Shown here piece by piece: positions 8,625-16,341 of a DNA stretch of 64,000 nt. Origin of the DNA: Oscillospiraceae bacterium (GTDB lineage Bacteria; Bacillota; Clostridia; Oscillospirales; Oscillospiraceae); contig JAFWRM010000032.1 of the NCBI GenBank assembly GCA_017519975.1, positions 80,415 through 144,414 of the forward strand. Direction: 5' to 3'. Numbering within the stretch: position 1 is the stretch's first letter; each line of letters begins with the position of its first letter. The notes under the pieces are model-generated. The model was not told where the DNA came from and ran no database searches. It was given only the letters and a program-made list of their open reading frames with translations. The translations under genes and the position numbers were made by a program.

Positions 8625-9926
8625 TCAGAAGCACAGCTTGCCCGGATTCAGCACATTGTCCGGATCAAAGATGGATTTCAGACGCTTCATGGCGCCGCGG
8701 GCCAGAGGATCGGAGTACAGGAGCTCCGGCAGACGCCCGTAGGGCCGGTCGAAATAGGCTCCCAGAGGAACAAGCCGTCCGGCCAGGGAGAAGAGCGTCT
8801 CCTCGGCTTTCTCCGCCTGCCTGGGATCAGGTTCGAAATACAGTCCGCACTCGATGCGGAACGCCCGTCCCTGCACCTGGGGACTGACGATGAAGCCGGC
8901 GTCGGGCTGGGACGCGCTCATCTCCGCCAGCACAGCGGGCGCCGCGCTGGGCGGGACCAGCGTCAGCAGCTCCCGCTCGTCGCCGCGCCGGAGCTTCCAG
9001 TACGTATCCCGGCGGTCGCAGTCGGTCAGCATGCGTTCGATCTGCGCGGGGTCGACGGGGAAGGGAGGTTCCGTTTCTGCCGTCAGGCCGAAGGCCGCGC
9101 AGGCGTCGGCCACGTATCCGCCATAGATGTCCACACGCTCCTCCGGATACCGTTCGTATCCGCATACGCGGCAGAGCAGCGTCCAGGGGGCGAGGGCGGC
9201 GCGCAGAGCGTCCTCCTGCCCCGGCTCCGCGAAAGCCATGGAAAAGGCGGTGCGGTCCAGCAGAACGCACTCGTCCGGGACCCGGTCGAGCAGCAGCTTT
9301 CCCGCCAGATCCAGCAGGGGATCCGGGGACGCGGAACCGATGAAGAACAGACGGCTGGCGGAAGGCGCGACCTCCGCCTTCAGCGTGGCCCAGGTGACAA
9401 CGCCGATCGTTCCCTGGGCGGCGCCGAGGAAACGGTAGTAATCGAAGGGGCCGGGCCCCCAGGGGATGACCTTGTCCGAGGTGTTCTCCTCCATCGTTCC
9501 GGGGCCTGCGGCGGATCCCGTACGGAACACGTCCCCGGTCCCGAATACCGTCTCGACCGTTAGAAGAGGGTCCGGATAATCGTACTGATACTTGGGCATC
9601 AGAACGGCCTCCCGCTCGAGCGCGCTGGCGACGGCCGACTTGGACGGACGGGGCAGAAAAGGAAGATTGAGACGGAGACCGTGCGCCGCCAGCTGCGGCA
9701 GCAGATCGCCGAAGGTGACTCCTGCCTCCACCCGGACGTATCTGCTGCGGCGGTCGATCGCCATGACGCGGTCCATGCGCGAAAGGTCCAGCGTTTCCGC
9801 GTTCGGATTCACGGAGGCGCCGTGAAAGTGCGGCGGTCCGGAACTGACGGGAACGAGACCGCCGCCGCTGTGACGGGCGGCCAGGATCATTTCACGGACC
9901 TCTTCGGTGGTTTTCGGATACAGCAA
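8625..9926 (-). CDS. FAD-linked oxidase subunit, GlcD/GlcE-like
   Basis: This 433-residue protein is the first gene of the minus-strand oxidase operon. The TTG start ending at 9926 is supported by GGAGGGAGGAAACGAA just upstream and by the family N-terminus (LYPKTTEEVREMI). The FAD_binding_4 region (VPVSSGPPHFHG, LDLSRMDRVMAID, VRVEAGVTFGDLLPQL) is followed by a C-terminal cap ending FDPDNVLNPGKLCF, the canonical FAD-linked oxidase closing motif. It differs strongly from the FAD protein at 5857, so the pair are paralogous flavin subunits, not a duplication of recent date. A near-perfect inverted repeat at 9956-9977 lies ~30 bases upstream and may be an operator. Confidence 0.8.
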   Translation of the reverse strand: MLYPKTTEEVREMILAARHSGGGLVPVSSGPPHFHGASVNPNAETLDLSRMDRVMAIDRRSRYVRVEAGVTFGDLLPQLAAHGLRLNLPFLPRPSKSAVASALEREAVLMPKYQYDYPDPLLTVETVFGTGDVFRTGSAAGPGTMEENTSDKVIPWGPGPFDYYRFLGAAQGTIGVVTWATLKAEVAPSASRLFFIGSASPDPLLDLAGKLLLDRVPDECVLLDRTAFSMAFAEPGQEDALRAALAPWTLLCRVCGYERYPEERVDIYGGYVADACAAFGLTAETEPPFPVDPAQIERMLTDCDRRDTYWKLRRGDERELLTLVPPSAAPAVLAEMSASQPDAGFIVSPQVQGRAFRIECGLYFEPDPRQAEKAEETLFSLAGRLVPLGAYFDRPYGRLPELLYSDPLARGAMKRLKSIFDPDNVLNPGKLCF

Positions 9927-9955
9927 TTCGTTTCCTCCCTCCTGTACTCATGCGC

Positions 9956-9977
9956 GGCATGATGGTTCCACCATGCC
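9956..9977. promoter_or_regulatory. Inverted repeat upstream of the FAD/Fe-S oxidase operon, possible operator
   Basis: GGCATGATGG (9956-9965) and CCACCATGCC (9968-9977) are complementary with one mismatch. It lies between the TTG start at 9926 and the LysR gene's 3' end. It could be an operator or a leader hairpin; the protein that would bind is unknown. Confidence 0.4.
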
Positions 9978-10083
9978 ACTATGATTGTATTCCATTTTGA
10001 TGCGGCCTGCCCATGACAAAACGGAAACGGCATTCCGCAGATGTAATAGAGACCGCAGGGGAAACCGTCGAAAAGCAAAGAGA

Positions 10084-10112
10084 CGCCCGGCCTGCATGCG
10101 GCAGGCCGGGCG
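10084..10112 (-). terminator. Intrinsic terminator of the LysR gene
   Basis: The stem 10084-10095/10101-10112 is 12 bp and perfect, with a five-base loop. On the minus strand it is followed by a T-rich run, just beyond the LysR stop codon. Confidence 0.8.
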
Positions 10113-10120
10113 CGAGGAGG

Positions 10121-11017
10121 TCACAGCATATCGAGAAACAGGCTGGCGGCGCGCGTCAGACGGTCCGGAGACCATGCGATCACGGCCCGCAGCGGGGGCT
10201 CGACCCTGGGTAGAGGAATGTAAACGAGCTTTCCGTTTTCCGCCGTCGTCTTCCAGAAAACGGTGACGTATTTTTCCATTTCCAGCCCATGAAGCAGAGT
10301 GGGAACGTTTGGAGGGCACTCCATAGAGCCCGGTTCGATCCCGTTCTGATGACAGACCCTGTTCAACAGATCCTTGCTGTACAGGCTGCCCTGATACGGT
10401 ACGGCAAGAAAATGCTGATCGTTGAGCCGATGGAATTCATCCGGAGAAATGCCGGCCAGCGGGTGATCGTCCGCCATGGTCACGTACTGCTTCAGTTCGT
10501 TCAGACGTGTGAACTGATAGTTCGCGTCGAGTTCCGGTGAGAGAGAATATTCCGGGGCGATGACCAGATTGACGAATCCCACGCTCAGCATGTTCTGGAG
10601 CCGGTTGAGCTCCATGATGGTCTTGATGACGCGGATCTCCGGATACGTCTGCTTGAACTGCCGGATCAGCGCGCGGAGCGGCTCGAAATCCTCGCAGATG
10701 TCAAACATGGAGGGAAGCGCGATGTGCAGGAAGCGATCCTCCGGCCCGACCATATGCTGGACGGAGGAGAGCGTAGAATCCAGAGAATTGTAAAGCGGTT
10801 CCAGACTGGAGTACAGAAGCTTTCCGACCGCGGTCAGAAACGCGCCGTGATTCGTACGCTCGAAAAGCGTGACGCCGATGTTTTCTTCGAATCTTTTCAG
10901 GATCTTGCTCAGGGCCGGCTGCGAGATGAACAGGGCCTCACAGGCTCTTGTGATGCTCTTGTAGCGGGCGACGGCGAGAAACGCTTCGATCTGCTGAAAA
11001 GTGATGTTGCTGTTCAT
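10121..11017 (-). CDS. LysR-family transcriptional regulator
   Basis: This 298-residue protein starts at the ATG ending at 11017, which is preceded by GAAGGAGGG; a longer in-frame start has no such site. Residues 1-65 form the LysR winged helix-turn-helix (FQQIEAFLAVARYKSITRAC, then SQPALSKILKRFEE). The rest is the periplasmic-binding-like effector domain. It is transcribed divergently from the sugar ABC transporter operon and lies just upstream of the oxidase operon, so it is the natural local regulator. Its own promoter (-10 at 11108-11113) is followed immediately by an inverted repeat GTCAT-N13-ATGAC, consistent with autoregulation. The effector is not known. Confidence 0.9.
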   Translation of the reverse strand: MNSNITFQQIEAFLAVARYKSITRACEALFISQPALSKILKRFEENIGVTLFERTNHGAFLTAVGKLLYSSLEPLYNSLDSTLSSVQHMVGPEDRFLHIALPSMFDICEDFEPLRALIRQFKQTYPEIRVIKTIMELNRLQNMLSVGFVNLVIAPEYSLSPELDANYQFTRLNELKQYVTMADDHPLAGISPDEFHRLNDQHFLAVPYQGSLYSKDLLNRVCHQNGIEPGSMECPPNVPTLLHGLEMEKYVTVFWKTTAENGKLVYIPLPRVEPPLRAVIAWSPDRLTRAASLFLDML

Positions 11018-11081
11018 GAAGATACCCTCCTTCAGCTGAGAATGCCATGCGGAGAGGAACGATGCGACGATGGACATTTTC

Positions 11082-11104
11082 GTCATTATTCCCGAAACTA
11101 TGAC
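11082..11104. promoter_or_regulatory. Candidate LysR operator (GTCAT-N13-ATGAC)
   Basis: Perfect inverted half-sites 11082-11086 and 11100-11104 contain the T-N11-A-type layout of LysR boxes. It sits directly downstream of the predicted LysR -10 element, where binding would block that gene. Confidence 0.45.
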
Positions 11105-11107
11105 AGT

Positions 11108-11136
11108 ATTTTACACGATTGGGGGGCAGAAAACAA
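11108..11136 (-). promoter_or_regulatory. Predicted promoter of the LysR gene
   Basis: On the minus strand TTGTTT (11131-11136) and TAAAAT (11108-11113) are separated by 17 bases. Confidence 0.55.
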
Positions 11137-11143
11137 GATAGTG

Positions 11144-11170
11144 ATGACGTCAATGTTATGGATATGTCAT
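11144..11170. promoter_or_regulatory. Second candidate LysR site, upstream of the ABC operon (ATGAC-N17-GTCAT)
   Basis: Half-sites at 11144-11148 and 11166-11170 repeat the pentamers of the 11082-11104 site in opposite order. The left half is also part of the palindrome TGACGTCA. The following region has no good -10, as expected for an activator-dependent promoter. Confidence 0.4.
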
Positions 11171-11280
11171 TTTGCTAATGGAAATGGAATGGCCATGCGA
11201 GTAAGGTAGTGTATGTGAGGAATGGGGCCTGCGCCAGTCGCGGGCGCGTTCCGAGCAGAATCATAAAGGAGGATCTGAAA

Positions 11281-12528
11281 ATGAAAAAAGTGATAGCGCT
11301 GCTGCTTGCCTTCCTGATGTGCTTCGCGCTTCTGGCGTGCGGTCAGAAGGCCGAACCCGCACCATCCAAGGATGACACGACCCCTGCGGATACCACACCG
11401 GATAAGCAGGAAGAGACTCCGGCGGATACGACCCCCGCAGACGAGACCCCCGCAGACGAGACTCCCGCGGAAGAGCCGGAGGGAGGAGAAGAAGAGCCCG
11501 CCGCCGAAGGCAAGTTCCCCGGATATTTCGACGACGACGTAGATCATTACGCCCGTGACAAGTACACGCTGTGCTACGCCATGCCGATGGAGACCTCCAT
11601 GCACGACGAGTATCTGGAAGGCTTCTACAAGATCCAGGAGAAGTACAACTTCGAACTGGTGTTCAGTAACTCCAACAACGACGCCGAACAGTACGTCCAG
11701 AACATCGAGATCATGGCGGCCAAGAAGGTCGACGGCTTCTTCATCGACTGCCCGAACGCCGTATGCGGACGTGTAAAGGAACTGCTGGAAGAGATCGGCA
11801 TCCCCTATATCGCGTTCAACTCTCCTCTGTATGACGAAAACAACCACATGGCCTGCCCCGGCGTCATTCAGGACGGCGCGAGCTGCGGCGAAGCGACGGC
11901 GGAGTGGTTCTGCAACCATTATAAGGAATACTGGGGCGACATCGATCCCAAGGAAGTTACCATGCTGACCCTGACGAGTTCTTCTTATCCTGAGTTCGCC
12001 AAGAGATCCAACGGCGCCAAGGAAGTGTTCCTGAAGTACTTCCCGGGCAACGACGTGCAGGAGATCGACATGACCGGTAAGGGCGTTGCCGCCGACGGCG
12101 CGTACGACATGGTCACTCCCGTCATCACCACTCAGCCTGACGTGAAGTACTGGTACATCCAGTGCGGCGTCGACAACTGGGGCCAGGGCGCTGCCCGTGC
12201 CGTTGAAGGCGCAGGGCTCGAGAAGAACTCCATGGTCTGCAGCGTCGGCAACGTGCTGCTGGTAGGCGCCTGGGAGGAAGGCTATGAAGGATGCTGGTGC
12301 TGCGGCGCCTATACCACCAACCTCGACCTGGCGGTTCCCGCGGTCTCCGGCCTGATCGCACTGATCGACGGCCGCGCTACGCCGGACACCCTGTGGAAAG
12401 AGAGAGCCATCCCCGGCGACTCCTACGGCGATGAGTACGGCATCTGGTACAGCCTTGTGAGCGCCATGACGAAGGACAACTACAAGAACCTCGTGGCCGA
12501 CGCCGAGGAGCGGTACGGCCTGAAGTGA
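11281..12528 (+). CDS. Sugar-type ABC transporter substrate-binding lipoprotein
   Basis: The 415-residue protein begins at the ATG after AAAGGAGGATCTGAAA. A signal peptide ends in the lipobox LLAC (lipid Cys20), followed by a low-complexity linker of repeated ADETP/ADTTP units (about residues 25-75) that tethers the domain to the membrane. The rest is a type-1 periplasmic binding fold of the ribose/galactose class (KKVDGFFIDCPNAV, PYIAFNSP). It lies upstream of two permeases and a double ATPase of the same family. The ligand is unassigned. Members of this class bind monosaccharides and related compounds such as autoinducer-2 or polyols. A strong hairpin after the stop may keep this gene expressed above the membrane subunits. 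Confidence 0.88.
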   Translation: MKKVIALLLAFLMCFALLACGQKAEPAPSKDDTTPADTTPDKQEETPADTTPADETPADETPAEEPEGGEEEPAAEGKFPGYFDDDVDHYARDKYTLCYAMPMETSMHDEYLEGFYKIQEKYNFELVFSNSNNDAEQYVQNIEIMAAKKVDGFFIDCPNAVCGRVKELLEEIGIPYIAFNSPLYDENNHMACPGVIQDGASCGEATAEWFCNHYKEYWGDIDPKEVTMLTLTSSSYPEFAKRSNGAKEVFLKYFPGNDVQEIDMTGKGVAADGAYDMVTPVITTQPDVKYWYIQCGVDNWGQGAARAVEGAGLEKNSMVCSVGNVLLVGAWEEGYEGCWCCGAYTTNLDLAVPAVSGLIALIDGRATPDTLWKERAIPGDSYGDEYGIWYSLVSAMTKDNYKNLVADAEERYGLK

Positions 12529-12583
12529 TCGCAGCTGCGGGAAGCCGTCCCGGGAAAGACGGCTGACCTGAATAGCATGATAT

Positions 12584-12631
12584 GGGGGGACGCTTGGATG
12601 GATCTGCAGTCCACTCCGGGCGTCTCCCCCC
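12584..12631 (+). terminator. Stem-loop between binding-protein and permease genes (partial terminator or 3' mRNA stabiliser)
   Basis: GGGGGGACGC (12584-12593) pairs with GCGTCTCCCCCC (12620-12631) across a two-base bulge. It is followed by GGTTTT. It lies inside the ABC operon, where such structures usually lower expression of the permeases relative to the binding protein. Confidence 0.6.
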
Positions 12632-12673
12632 GGTTTTAAGGAATGATATTCTTCTGCTCGATGGAGGGATACT

Positions 12674-13639
12674 ATGCTGAAAACAAGCAGAGCGCAGAAA
12701 TTCATAAAATCCAAGGTGTTCATACTGCTCATCCTCCTCGTTCTGGAGGTGGTGGTGTTCACCATCCTGTCACAGGGACTTTACGTAAGCATCATCAACA
12801 TCCGTAATATTCTGAATTCGATCGTGATCACGGCATTCCTGACGGTCGGCGCCGTCCTCCTCATGGTCCGCGGTTACGTAGACATATCCGCCAGTGCGGT
12901 GGGGTGCTTTACGACCATGATGGTCGCCACTCTGCTCGCCGCCGGCATGCCGTGGCCCATCGCCATCCTGTTCTGCCTGATCGCTTCCGGCGTGGTCGGC
13001 TTCGTCAACGCCGTGCTCATCACGGAGTGCGGATTCCAGCCGTTCATCGTGACCATGGCCATGGCCCAGGTGCTGAAGGGCCTTCAGTACATCATCTTCG
13101 GTACGAACCGCATCGACATCAAGGATCCGACCATGGTGGCGCTGGGGACCCAGAGGATCGGCGGACTTGTTCCGTATACGCTGGTTCTCGCCCTGATATG
13201 CATCATCGTTTACGGCTTCATCCTCAGCAAGACGTATTTTGGGAAGAGCATCTACATGATCGGCGGCAACCCCCAGGCGGCCAAACTGGCGGGCTTCAAC
13301 CCCAAGAAAATGGCCTATATCCTTTTCATCAACGACAGCATCCTGGCCGGGCTCGCCGGCTGCCTGCTGGCCTTCCGCATGAAAGCCGGCGCTCTGGATT
13401 CCATCACAAACGGACAGTTCACCGGCATGACCGGCGCCATCCTGGGCGGCGTCTCCTTCGGCGGAGGCACGGGCGGCATGTTCGGCGCTTTCATCGGAAT
13501 GCTCGTGATCAGCGGCTTCAAGACGGGCCTGACGCTCCTGGCCGTTCCCCCATGGTGGATGACGTTCGGCTCGGGCGCCCTTCTTCTGTTCGCACTGGCC
13601 TTTGACCGGTTCGCCAGTTTCCGCAGGACGAAGTCCTGA
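12674..13639 (+). CDS. Sugar ABC transporter permease (RbsC/BPD_transp_2 family)
   Basis: This 321-residue polytopic membrane protein starts at an ATG after ATGGAGGGATACT. Successive hydrophobic helices and the family motif GGNPQAAKLAGFNPKK, the cytoplasmic EAA-like loop that contacts the ATPase, identify it as a ribose-type permease. Further family marks are the AILGGVSFGGGTGG segment and the long C-terminal helix. It pairs with the second permease at 15244, giving a heterodimeric channel, since the two are clearly related but not identical. Confidence 0.9.
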   Translation: MLKTSRAQKFIKSKVFILLILLVLEVVVFTILSQGLYVSIINIRNILNSIVITAFLTVGAVLLMVRGYVDISASAVGCFTTMMVATLLAAGMPWPIAILFCLIASGVVGFVNAVLITECGFQPFIVTMAMAQVLKGLQYIIFGTNRIDIKDPTMVALGTQRIGGLVPYTLVLALICIIVYGFILSKTYFGKSIYMIGGNPQAAKLAGFNPKKMAYILFINDSILAGLAGCLLAFRMKAGALDSITNGQFTGMTGAILGGVSFGGGTGGMFGAFIGMLVISGFKTGLTLLAVPPWWMTFGSGALLLFALAFDRFASFRRTKS

Positions 13640-13689
13640 CGGCGGTCTTCAATCGATCGACGGAAATGAGGAAAGGAGACTATGATACT

Positions 13690-15231
13690 ATGGCACAGGA
13701 AACAGAAGTGAAAACGTCTGTGATGAACAACGGCAGCCAGGGGCTGACTCTGGAAGTTGACAATATCAGCAAGTCCTTCCCTGGCGTGAAAGCACTGCAG
13801 AACGTCAGCTTCAAGGCAACGTCCGGCAAGGTGCTGGCCCTGCTGGGGGAGAACGGTGCAGGCAAGAGCACGCTCCTGAAGGTGCTCAGCGGCGATATCC
13901 GGCCGGACGAAGGCGAAGTGCGCATCAACGGGGTGCCGCAGAAGTTTGACGCGCCTGTACAGGCCATTCAGGCGGGCGTCAGCGTCATTTATCAGGAACG
14001 GCAGCTGGTGCCGTCCATGAGCGTGATCGAGAACATCTACTGCGGAGACCTTCCCTCCACGAAGGCGGGCATCCTCAGGAAACGCGAAATGAAGCAGACG
14101 GCGGAAAAGATCATCTCGGATTTCGGCCTGGACATCGATCCGTATGAGAAGCTGGGCCGGCTGTCCACGGCCCACCAGCAGATGGTGGAGATCATGAAGG
14201 CCTATCGCCGCGATTCCAAGATCATCGCGTTCGACGAGCCGACGGCCTCTCTGACGGACACGGAGGTCACCATCCTCTTCGACCTGATCAAAAGGCTGAA
14301 GGAGGAGGGAAAGATCATCCTGTACGTATCCCACCGACTGGCGGAGATCTTCCAGATTACGGATGAGATCGTGGTCCTCAAGGACGGCCGGATGGTCAAG
14401 CAGCTGAACACGGCGGAGACGAACGAGGCGGAACTGATCAAGGCCATGGTCGGCCGCGACATCGGCGATACGTATTCGGCGCTGAAGAGGAACGACAAGA
14501 TCGGCGACGTGCTGCTTGAGGTGAAGAACCTGACGACGGACGCCATCCATGACGTGAGCTTTACGCTGCACCGCGGCGAGATCGTCGGCTTTGCCGGTCT
14601 GGTTGGCGCGGGGCGGACCGAGGTCGTGCGCGCGATCTTCGGCGCGGATCCCATCAAATCCGGGGAGGTCATCCTCGACGGGGAGACCGTACATTTCAAA
14701 CAGCCGAAGGACGCCATCGAGGCGGGCATCGCGCTGTGCCCGGAGGACCGCAAGGAGCAGGGGCTGATCCGCTTCCGGTCCGTACAGGACAACGTATGCC
14801 TCCCGGTGTTCCAGAAAATGAAAAAGGGACTGATCCTCGACAGGAAAAAACAGGAAGCGCTGACGGAGAAGGCCATCGAGAAGTATTCCATCCGCACGCC
14901 GTCGCTGGAAAAGCTCGTCGTCGAGCTGTCCGGCGGCAACCAGCAGAAGGTGATCCTGGGGCGCTGGACCTCCGAACTTCTTACGACAAAGCTGCTGATC
15001 CTGGACGAGCCCACCAAGGGCATCGACGTGGGAACCAAGGCGGAGATCTATCAGATCCTGTGCGATCTGGCCAGAGAGGGGAAGGGCGTCATCTTCATCT
15101 CCTCGGAGCTTCCGGAAGTCATCAATATCGCCGATACGATCATCGTCATGCACAACGGACACGTCACGGGGACCCTGGCAAGAGCGGACGCGACGGAAGA
15201 AAAGGTCATGTCCCTTGCCATGCTGGATTAA
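13690..15231 (+). CDS. Sugar ABC transporter ATP-binding protein, two ATPase domains (RbsA/MglA-like)
   Basis: The 513-residue protein is started at the ATG at 13690, ten bases after AAAGGAGA; an upstream in-frame ATG overlaps this ribosome site. The first domain has Walker A LLGENGAGKSTLLKVL, Walker B IIAFDEPTAS and a degenerate signature (LSTAHQQ). The second has the family's altered Walker A (GLVGAGRTE) and a good signature LSGGNQQKVILGRW with DEPTKGID. This asymmetric double-cassette design is typical of ribose/galactose importers. It powers the flanking permeases, and its stop lies 12 bases before the second permease start. Confidence 0.93.
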   Translation: MAQETEVKTSVMNNGSQGLTLEVDNISKSFPGVKALQNVSFKATSGKVLALLGENGAGKSTLLKVLSGDIRPDEGEVRINGVPQKFDAPVQAIQAGVSVIYQERQLVPSMSVIENIYCGDLPSTKAGILRKREMKQTAEKIISDFGLDIDPYEKLGRLSTAHQQMVEIMKAYRRDSKIIAFDEPTASLTDTEVTILFDLIKRLKEEGKIILYVSHRLAEIFQITDEIVVLKDGRMVKQLNTAETNEAELIKAMVGRDIGDTYSALKRNDKIGDVLLEVKNLTTDAIHDVSFTLHRGEIVGFAGLVGAGRTEVVRAIFGADPIKSGEVILDGETVHFKQPKDAIEAGIALCPEDRKEQGLIRFRSVQDNVCLPVFQKMKKGLILDRKKQEALTEKAIEKYSIRTPSLEKLVVELSGGNQQKVILGRWTSELLTTKLLILDEPTKGIDVGTKAEIYQILCDLAREGKGVIFISSELPEVINIADTIIVMHNGHVTGTLARADATEEKVMSLAMLD

Positions 15232-15243
15232 GGAGGATGACAC

Positions 15244-16224
15244 ATGAGCGGATCGTTTATCAAACGGATAACCAGGAACAAGGCGTTCAGCCTCGCGGTC
15301 ATCATGATCGTCATCTGGCTGTTCTTCTTCCTGATCAACCACAACTATTTCGCCGGTGAGAATTTTACCGGCATCATGAATACCAGCAGCCTTTCGGGAA
15401 CCATCGCCATCGGCCTTGCCTGCCTGATGATGAGCGGCAGCATCGATCTGTCCGCCGGCTCCATCGGATGTTTCGGCGGCGTGCTTGTCGCTCTGTTTCT
15501 CCGTGCCGGGATGAACTGGATCCTGGCGCTGGTGCTCACGATCCTGTGCGGCGTAGTGATGGGACTCATCAACGCGTTCTGGGTCAACGTGATGAAGCTC
15601 ATGCCCTTTATCTCCACCATCGCCATGTCGTCCATTTACCAGGCCATGGCCGTCATCGTCACCAAGAGCAACGATATCGCGATTGGTGAAGGCGCGTTCA
15701 CCCGGATGGGTACCGGACACATCGGGATCTTCCCGGTGCCGTTCATCATCATGGTGGTGCTCATGATCATCTATGGGCTGATGCTGAACTATACGAGATT
15801 CGGACGGCGGCTGATCCTGTGCGGCGGCAACCGTACGGCGGCCCGTCTCGCCGGCATCAACCATCAGAAGATCACGACGATCATGTTCGCCAACTGCGGC
15901 GCCATCTCCGCGCTGGCCGGCGCCATACTTGCCGCGAGAATGTACAACGGCGGCCCGCGTGCCGTTCTCGGCGCGGAAATGGACGCCATGACGGCGGCCA
16001 TCATGGGCGGCGTATCCTTCCTCGGCGGCGGCACTAGCGGCATGGGGACCATCTTCGTGGCACTGCTTCTGGTCAACAGCTTCAACAACGGGCTGCAGGT
16101 CATCAAGGTCAATTCCTTCTGGCAGTTCGTTACCCGCGGCGGTCTGCTGATCCTGGCTCTGATCGTGGATTATTTCAGAGAGAGCAGACGGCAGAAAGCG
16201 CTGAAACAGGGAGCGAAGGTCTGA
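15244..16224 (+). CDS. Second sugar ABC transporter permease (RbsC-like)
   Basis: This 326-residue protein begins at an ATG after AAGGAGGATGACAC, closely following the ATPase gene. It shares the ribose-permease layout: MMSGSIDLSAGSIGCF near the first third, GGNRTAARLAGINHQK as the ATPase-contact loop and AIMGGVSFLGGGTSGMG near the end. It probably forms the other half of the membrane channel with the permease at 12674. An inverted repeat follows before the MoaF-like gene. Confidence 0.9.
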   Translation: MSGSFIKRITRNKAFSLAVIMIVIWLFFFLINHNYFAGENFTGIMNTSSLSGTIAIGLACLMMSGSIDLSAGSIGCFGGVLVALFLRAGMNWILALVLTILCGVVMGLINAFWVNVMKLMPFISTIAMSSIYQAMAVIVTKSNDIAIGEGAFTRMGTGHIGIFPVPFIIMVVLMIIYGLMLNYTRFGRRLILCGGNRTAARLAGINHQKITTIMFANCGAISALAGAILAARMYNGGPRAVLGAEMDAMTAAIMGGVSFLGGGTSGMGTIFVALLLVNSFNNGLQVIKVNSFWQFVTRGGLLILALIVDYFRESRRQKALKQGAKV

Positions 16225-16242
16225 GCGAATTCAAATGGGTAC

Positions 16243-16280
16243 ATATGCCCCGGCGGATCTCCGGATCCGGCGGGGCATAT
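16243..16280 (+). terminator. Inverted repeat after the ABC operon
   Basis: The 17-bp arms 16243-16259 and 16264-16280 have one mismatch and a four-base loop. There is no T tract, so termination may be weak and the MoaF-like gene may be partly co-transcribed. Confidence 0.55.
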
Positions 16281-16341
16281 CGCAGGAGCAAAGATAAAGA
16301 TATAAGAACAGCGGTTCAGGAAAAGAGGAGGCGTTCCTGCA

